Position numbers and translations under genes: made by a program
From: Copromyces sp. CBS 386.78
Lineage: Eukaryota; Ascomycota; Sordariomycetes; Sordariales; Sordariaceae
Direction of reading: 5' to 3'
Assembly: GCA_030685235.1 (NCBI GenBank)
Contig: MU839139.1
Coordinates: 1 to 64,000 of the forward strand
Length of the DNA: 64,000 bases
Notes under the pieces: generated by a model
What the model saw: only the letters and a program-made list of their open reading frames with translations
Databases searched by the model: none
Told to the model about the DNA's origin: nothing
In this document: positions 57,490 to 64,000 of the stretch, one piece after another
How positions within the stretch are numbered: the stretch's first letter is position 1
How the letters are laid out: each line of letters begins with the position of its first letter

Positions 57490-60400
57490 AAATACTATAA
57501 ATTATTTGTTTATATTGGACTTTATTTACTAATATTAATTATTTTTTATAAATTAAATCTATTAAAGCGATTAAATTTACTAACTATAAGACTTAATATA
57601 GTAAAAAGGCTATTAATATATTCCGCCTTAAAAACGCTTTAAAAACGTCGGTATTTTAATTGATTTTAATACTATTAATTTAAATAAGGAAGAAATTATC
57701 GACGAAAAAGGATTCGACGAAAAGTAATATAAAAATATTATTAAATATAAATTTTATTAACTTAAAATAACCACTTATTAAATTAAATATTATATTATTT
57801 AACGTTTATACGTTATAATCTATATTGGAGATTAATAAACTAAATACGAAAAAATATATTCCTTTTCTATTTAGAGTATTAAATCGGACGAAGGTAAAAA
57901 TTAAATATATATGGAAATATTAAGTAAGTAGGATAATAATTTCGGTTAGTAGCGCTTTTATATTTAAAAGAAAATTAAGACTAAAGTTAAATTTATTAAT
58001 AAAAATAATATACTCTTTACTAATTATAAGGATATTAATATTATTTCGCAGTTTTTTTAGTAGTATTAGGAGGAACTTAGCGGTATTAATAAATTTATAT
58101 TTATTTTTTATTAATTTACAAGCTTCGATATTAGGGCGTCTACCCCTAAAGCCTAATATTAAGTTCGTAGTAAATTATTATTAATATTACTATAAAATAT
58201 ATATATTAATAAAAAAAATAGGCGTCTACTACCAAATTATAATTATAATAAAGATATAGGATTATTATATTAATATAATTTATAAAAATAATTTTCCTAA
58301 AGAATACGATTTTAATAACGAAGAGTTTATTAAATTTTGGGAATTTATTGCGGATAATTAAAACGAGGAGGATAAATTGAATAAGAAGGATTTTATTTTT
58401 AAATAAAAAACGAAAGTTATTAGGAAGGCGGCCGCTAAACGTTCGCACCTTATTAAAAATATATTTTAAAAACGTTTTTAACTTCCCTCCTTTAAACTTT
58501 AATAATTAACCGGAACTAATACTTCTACCCCTATAGGGGTACCCTAAGCTACTATCGGCGGAATTAATATTAATAATTAAACGTAGGGGTAATAAGTAAA
58601 ATATACAATATCGACTCTCTTTTTAGTAATTTTCTTTTATTATAATATATTTTTTATTCTTTAGGACCGGATTTTATTATTATAATATTAGGGTAATAAG
58701 TTTAATAAGCGTTTACTAGACGGGACGAAAATATAGGATAGGTTTAACGGCATTTTTAAGTTTTCTTTTTTATCATTTTATATAAGTATTTTAAGCGATA
58801 TTCTAACGACGCTAACGAAGTATAATAGATAATAAAATATTCTATATAAAGTTTACTTAATATTAATTGAATATATTATTTCTCTTTATAATTTATATTA
58901 TTATTATATATATAATTATAATTCTTACCTCTCTAACTATATTAGAATTACTATATAGTATAAACTACGGATATATAAATATTATAATATTATATATATA
59001 AATAATTACCCTAGTAATCGATAAATTATCTTATTTACTTCTTATATATTAATTTTTTATAAGTAAGGTATAAAACTAATTTAATATACTCAAATATGCC
59101 GCTCTTTTTCTACGCGACCCTTTATCACTTTTAACTATTCGTAATAAATAATATAATTAAATATTAAATTAGATTAAATTTTTTATTTGAGAGAAAATTA
59201 TTTTTCCGGCAAATTTGCTAATATCGATTCCGCTTCAGACTATCGTCCTCTAATTTGGTTGCCGTATATACATCGTATTATCTATATAAACTTCCTCCCG
59301 CCCTTATCCTACCCTACTTCGACTTTACAATTTTCTTCTTTTAATATAATACAAATTAATATTTTTATATATATAAATCGATATAACAATTCATTTTTAA
59401 TATAGATTATTATTATATTATTATATATTTATTTATATTTACTATTTTAATACCCGCTAATATTAATAACCCTATTTTATACGCGATTATAACTTCTAAG
59501 AAGAATAGGAATATAAATAAAACTAATCTTACCTTTAGCTTACAATAAAATAATTAATAAATTTTCTATTTATAGTATTTAACTATATTATTATAGGTAA
59601 AAGACCCGCGCGCCCTAATAATAATAAATCTAATACGATACCTACTATTATTATTACTCTAATTTCTTCCGTAATTGTAGCGACTGAAATAAAATTTAAA
59701 AGAGGCCGAAATAGATTTCCCAGTAATAAGAATAAATTTAAAATAATTATAATATTTCGCCCTTAAATTACTACAATTATTGCCGTTCCCAATACTACTA
59801 GTCCTATTCCTAATTTTATAAATCCGAACGCTTAACTTTAAGTTACTATTATTACCGCTATAAATATTACTGCTCTTATCCCCAAATAATATTATATATT
59901 AAAAGACGTATATATTGCCTTTAATATAGCCAATAGAATTATAGGCAAAGGCGTTTATTTAAATAATTATTATAAATTATTCTTAATATAAATAAAAGAG
60001 GCCGTCTAAAGTAACCACTTATATAAAGGTTCGACGGCCGCGACTTTTATAATTAGTATTATAAGAGCCCTAAATATAAATAAAGAAAGTTTTACCTATA
60101 ATATAAAAAATAATTAGGAAGAATATTATAAGAAATAACCGGATATAATTCGCCTCCTCCGCCGTTTAGTAGCCGAAATACAAATTATTAACTATAATAG
60201 AAAAATAACCTTATTCGGTATTAAATTCGATAGTAATAATAAAAAGAATTTTTCGGAAATATTATTATTTGCCGGTAAATTTATTTTAATATAGTCGTAA
60301 ATTTAAAAAGTTCTTTACCTATCCTATACTACTACTTTTATTAATAATTTCTATTTTCGACCTAACTTATTTATATTAATATTAATATTAAAACTTAATC

Positions 60401-61400
60401 CCGAATAGGCTATTATAAATAATATTTAAATTGTCGAAGCTTTTACTACTCTAAATATTATTATTACGGCCTTTATTACTCCCGCTAAATGTAAATATAA
60501 TTGTCTTCTTAAAAATAAAAAAGAAGCAATTAAGCCGGATAATTAATTTACCCCCGTCTCCGTCCTTACTACTCTCCCGGTCGTCTTTATTATAAATAAT
60601 AATATATTTACTAAAGATAAAACTAATAAATATAAATTTCGGAAGAAACGCCGTATTAAATTTAACCTATATAATTATCACCTTAGTAGTATATTTGAAT
60701 ATTATCCTTCTAATAAGGATTCGGACCCCGATAAGGATATATTAAACGGTAATACTTCTAGCCCTAGCCCGCCTATAAATAATATCTCTATTTCTAACGC
60801 TTCTACTCCTAATAATAATATTTCTACTAAATAAATAAATAACTATACTAAAGGATATATAATCGATCTATCCTCAAACTCTCTTCCTAAATATACTATT
60901 ATTTTTAAAATATTTAATAAATTTATATTCGATTTAAAAAATACTTTTAAACTTCTATTTAAGAATACCCCCCCGTTTATTCTAAAAATTACCTAAACCT
61001 TTAATAAATTAGGGGAAATTCTTAAACCCTATAATTTCTATAAATATAAGGGAGAGCGTAAAGCTGTTTAGTAGTTTACTAATTAGAAATATAATATCGT
61101 TAAATATAAGGGCGAAATTTAAACTTTTATTATAATACGAATAAAATTAGTAGAACGTTAATATAAAGGAATGGACGAAAATAATTTTAATAGTTTGTAC
61201 GAATTATAAATATTAAGAAAATACTTTATTAACCCTAATTCAAAACCGGTATATTTTAAGGGTATAAAAGATTAGATTATAAAAAATATTTTATATAATA
61301 TCCCTACGTTTGAGTTCGAATTCCCTATTAATTTCTTTAACGAATTTTACTTATTACAATAAAAAATAAATTAAAGAATAGATATATCGAATAACTAGCG
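57490..61400 (+). pseudogene. Decayed plus-strand coding region of the 14.7-kb element
   Basis: Plus-strand frames read through RIP-type stops give a block at about 57990-58460 (includes KEYDFNNEEFIKFWEFIADN and KKDFIFK), a helical K/E-rich block at about 59920-60250, and a long block at about 60620-61360 with an S/P/N-rich linker followed by LGEILKPYNFYKYKGERKA. None matches a domain I know. The last block may be a DNA-binding or structural module. Confidence 0.4.
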
Positions 61401-62659
61401 CTCGCCGCCTAATCTTTATTTATATTTTTATTAAGCTTTATCCCCTCCTCATCTTCCTTCCCTACTTATATTTATCCCTTCCCCAGATTTATTTATAAAT
61501 TTAGAAGTTTTAATAAATAGTAGTTGAATTATTTTCTTTTCTCTTAATATTTTATTCTTTATTATTATTATTTAATCTAAATAGCCCAATTTATTAATAC
61601 GCAGATTTATAATTAATTTTATACGTTATTTTTTATATAAAGCCGAATATAAAATTCTTATTCTTATATTTTTCTTTCTTATTATACCCTCCTATCGTTA
61701 CGTTTTATTATAGGTTTAATATTAATATAAGTATTAAAATAATTTCGAAAAGCCCGAAAGGTACTTTATATTTTAGGTTAAAATTTTAGCTTATAATCAT
61801 ATATTAAAAGAACGGATAAGAATTTACTTTAAGTATTTTAATATAGTAATAGGTAAGAAACTTAAAGTATATATTTTAAATAATTTAATATAGCGCTTTC
61901 TCCTTTATTACCCCTCTAATATATACCTTATACGTAATATATAATATAAATATCAATTAGAATAATTATTCTAATAAAATATAGAAACTTACAAATATAT
62001 ATTTAGATTATAAATATAACTAATATCTTCGATAAATATATTAATTTAAATACAGCGTTATATTAGTAAGTATTTTATTAAGACAATATATATTTTAAGC
62101 CGAATTTTTAAATTTTAAAAAGGAATAATATTTACTTTTATAATAAAAATATAAAATCAAAATTATAATAGATAAAGTATTTATTCTATATATAAATATT
62201 GTTAATATTTATTAATAAATATATAGAGCGAATTATTAATTGGGTGGATACCGGCGCTAGGGTTGGAGCTTGCCGTTGAAATTTAAATTTACTATTGAAC
62301 GACTAATTTTTCGTTCTACCGCAACGTCCATTAAAATATAATATACGGTTTATAATAATAGTACAATTCGAAATAACGATAACTCCTATATAATAATATT
62401 TAACAATTAACGAATTTTATAAGCCGATACTCCTATATAGTGGCTTTAGCAAAAAAGATCCTATTGCAACGCTAACTCCCTGCCAGACCGTCTATTATTC
62501 GCCCCCCCTTTCCCCCTAGGGCGTAATAGCGACAGCGACAGCGATCGACTTAGTATACCGCGGTTGATTTGGCGTACCGCGTACCGCTATGCTCGAAACA
62601 TTGAAAATACGGAAATTTTCATATAAAAACGATTGAAAACTATGTCAGCTGTCATGGCG
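61401..62659. other. AT-rich interior, right part
   Basis: RIP-like DNA without recognisable coding remnants, becoming GC-balanced near 62440 as the right TIR is approached. Confidence 0.5.
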
Positions 62660-62718
62660 ATGCATCAAGTCAAAAAGGGTGCGCGAAGACATTAGGGACG
62701 GTGCGGGAAGTCAAGCTC
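62660..62718 (-). repeat. Right terminal inverted repeat of the 14.7-kb element
   Basis: Inverse of 48000-48058, followed by the second CTATTTTT (62719-62726). GTCAGCTGTCATGGC lies just inside it. Confidence 0.92.
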
Positions 62719-62868
62719 CTATTTTTTGTCTTGAGTTATCAGTAGCAGGCTTGTTCGCATCGTCGTGGACACTTTGGCAAAGTTCTGAATTGCTTCTTTC
62801 TGTTCCCCTGTTACTCCCTTCTTTTCTTTCTCCTGCTGTCTCTGTCACCGTTTCTACCTGGCAAAACA

Positions 62869-63999
62869 ATGAGCGCGGGAAAGAAGAAGAAGAAAGGGGC
62901 CAGCTGGGGCTCTTCCCAGCATATCCATGTGTCCAATGCTTGCCTTCGTAGACAGACAAAGCGTCCCAGAAGATCATGGCGCCAGCGAACAGATCACTTG
63001 AGCACTATGACAGCTGAGCTAACCCCCCTCTCCCTTCCAGGCTACCCCCGTTTCTTCCGTGGCCACATCATGGTCAAAGACGAAAATGACCAAAACGGCG
63101 CGTACGCCAAGGCCTCCCAAGCCGCTCAAGCTGCTGCCTCCCACGTCAACAGCCGCAAAGACACCCAAGTGGTGATCTTCGCCGACGCCTCGCTGGATCC
63201 CCACCAGCACACCAACACCTCTGCCGGGGTGGGTGTAGCGTTCCGTCGCCATGACCCAAGCTTGGAGTTGGCGGGCGCACCTAACGGCATGGTGCATGTT
63301 TGGGCGGGCTGGCCAGTGTGGGCGGACGAGACGCTCAACACGACGGGCGCAGAGACACTGGCTCTTTCTTTTGCCATGCATGTCGGGATGGTGGAGCTGT
63401 ACCGCTTGGAAGGCAGGCTGAAGGAGGAGCAGCAGAAGGAGAGGAGGCAGGCGAAGGAGGAGAAAAAGGCGAGGGACATAGAGTAGGAGGAGAGATTGGC
63501 GAGAAAGATGGCCAAGCAACTAGAGCGCAATCTGGCAAAGGAGGAGAGGAGAAAGAAACGGGACATGGACGCAAAGAGAAGCGAGAGACGTCTGCGAGAG
63601 AAGAAGGCAGAGAGAAAGCAGCAGGAGAGGATGGCCAGAAGGGAGCAGGAGAAGAAGCTGAAGAGGAGAGCCGCCAAGTTAAAGCAGTTGAAGCAGCGGC
63701 GGACAATTTCGGACAAAGGTCACGGTCAAGATCTTCACCGATTCCGCGGGCGCCCTCCTCATGCTGGGCGGCCAGCTCCCCATCACCACTCCCGGCCTGC
63801 GCACCTCGGCCATGGCTGCCATCGAGCAGTCTATGGAGGAGCTCGAGCGGCACTTCATCAACCACGCCAGCCGCGTCCTCGGCTCTCATGGACGTTAGCC
63901 TCGAGCTGCACTGGGTGCCTGGCCACGCTAGACGTCGTCAGGACGGAGAGGCAAGGCGGAGGCTGTATAACAGGGCGGACAATGCGGCCAGGCACGTCC
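62869..63999 (+). pseudogene. Broken RNase H-fold gene with a charged coiled-coil insertion (continues past window)
   Basis: From ATG 62869 (AAAACAATGAGC after a CT-rich leader) a 205-codon frame contains VVIFADASLDPH (first catalytic Asp) and GAETLALSFAMHVG (catalytic Glu). It then enters a K/E/R-rich helix and meets TAG at 63484. The same frame continues as coiled coil to about 63700. The rest of the RNase H fold follows in the next two frames: VKIFTDSAGALLML (second Asp, from 63725), then after a TAG at 63897, LELHWVPGHARR (from 63903) and NRADNAARHV (final Asp). All four acidic positions of a type-1 RNase H are thus present, but a stop and two frame changes separate them. I call it a pseudogene; introns or sequencing errors could rescue it. 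RNase H domains of this kind occur in retroelements and in fungal proteins of unknown role. The sequence is not RIP-like. Confidence 0.7.
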
Positions 64000-64000
64000 G

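Larger units (their letters stand above)
48000..62718. mobile_element. 14.7-kb RIP-mutated DNA transposon with TIRs and 8-bp target duplication
   Basis: The two ends are inverted repeats of about 59 bp (outermost GAGCTTAACTTCCCGCACCG on the left, complement of GAGCTTGACTTCCCGCACCG on the right) with only a few differences. CTATTTTT flanks both ends exactly (47992-47999 and 62719-62726). Next to each TIR lies a copy of TGACAGCTGACAT. The interior is almost entirely AT-rich with C-depleted codons. Decayed coding blocks lie on the minus strand on the left (about 51-56 kb) and on the + strand on the right (about 57.5-61.4 kb), plus minisatellites. An 8-bp duplication fits hAT, Mutator-like, P or Zisupton-type elements. 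The termini are not CAG/CACTA-like and no transposase is recognised. Zisupton/KDZ elements are known for this size and duplication, so they are the first candidate to test. Confidence 0.88.

Noticed and set aside
48000..62718. Maverick/Polinton or Starship element
   Set aside because: Mavericks make 6-bp duplications and begin differently; Starships lack long TIRs and carry a tyrosine recombinase near one end. Neither fits the 8-bp duplication and 59-bp TIRs seen here.

Overview
The window looks like a subtelomere-like, transposon-rich stretch of a filamentous ascomycete chromosome (Pezizomycotina, probably Sordariomycetes). Short spliced genes with small GT-AG introns and CTAAC/CTAAT-type branch sites sit in GC-balanced islands. 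These islands alternate with very AT-rich blocks full of TAA/TAG codons and depleted in C, the signature of repeat-induced point mutation (RIP). Two short runs of the telomere unit TTAGGG lie inside the window, each at a boundary with AT-rich DNA.

Layout. 1-550: (TTTTA)n and AT-rich DNA. 550-20000: a gene island with three zinc-finger genes (2.7-4.3, 5.6-6.7 and 12.9-13.7 kb), one well-supported small gene of unknown function (15.8-16.2 kb) and several small transposon relics. 20.7-28.9 kb: a RIP-mutated chromodomain-type Ty3/Gypsy LTR retrotransposon with two 241-bp LTRs. 29-38.5 kb: a second island with a fourth zinc-finger gene (30.5-31.4 kb), then about 5 kb without a convincing gene. 38509-41887: a RIP-mutated hAT transposon with an 8-bp target duplication. 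42.2-47.6 kb: a fifth zinc-finger gene, a 491-bp non-autonomous element and two weakly supported ORFs. 48000-62718: a 14.7-kb RIP-mutated DNA element with roughly 59-bp terminal inverted repeats and an 8-bp target duplication. 62.9 kb to the end: a broken RNase H-fold gene.

The main biological theme is a family of five diverged paralogues coding for small C2H2 proteins. Four of them share one plan: a short first exon of about 46-56 codons, a phase-0 intron, then a second exon ending in a U1/matrin-like finger (CX2CX12-13HX5H) followed by a CX4CX12-20HX4H finger. Members differ in informative ways. One has duplicated its whole two-finger module and a 39-residue repeat, one has lost finger 2, and one has a CXC in finger 1. 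A dispersed block of about 150 bp recurs in the same islands as three of the genes. The second theme is a DNA transposon family, represented by the 14.7-kb element and apparently a 491-bp relative that shares subterminal motifs. I could not identify its transposase through the RIP damage.

These are readings by eye: no alignment, domain search or composition calculation was run.
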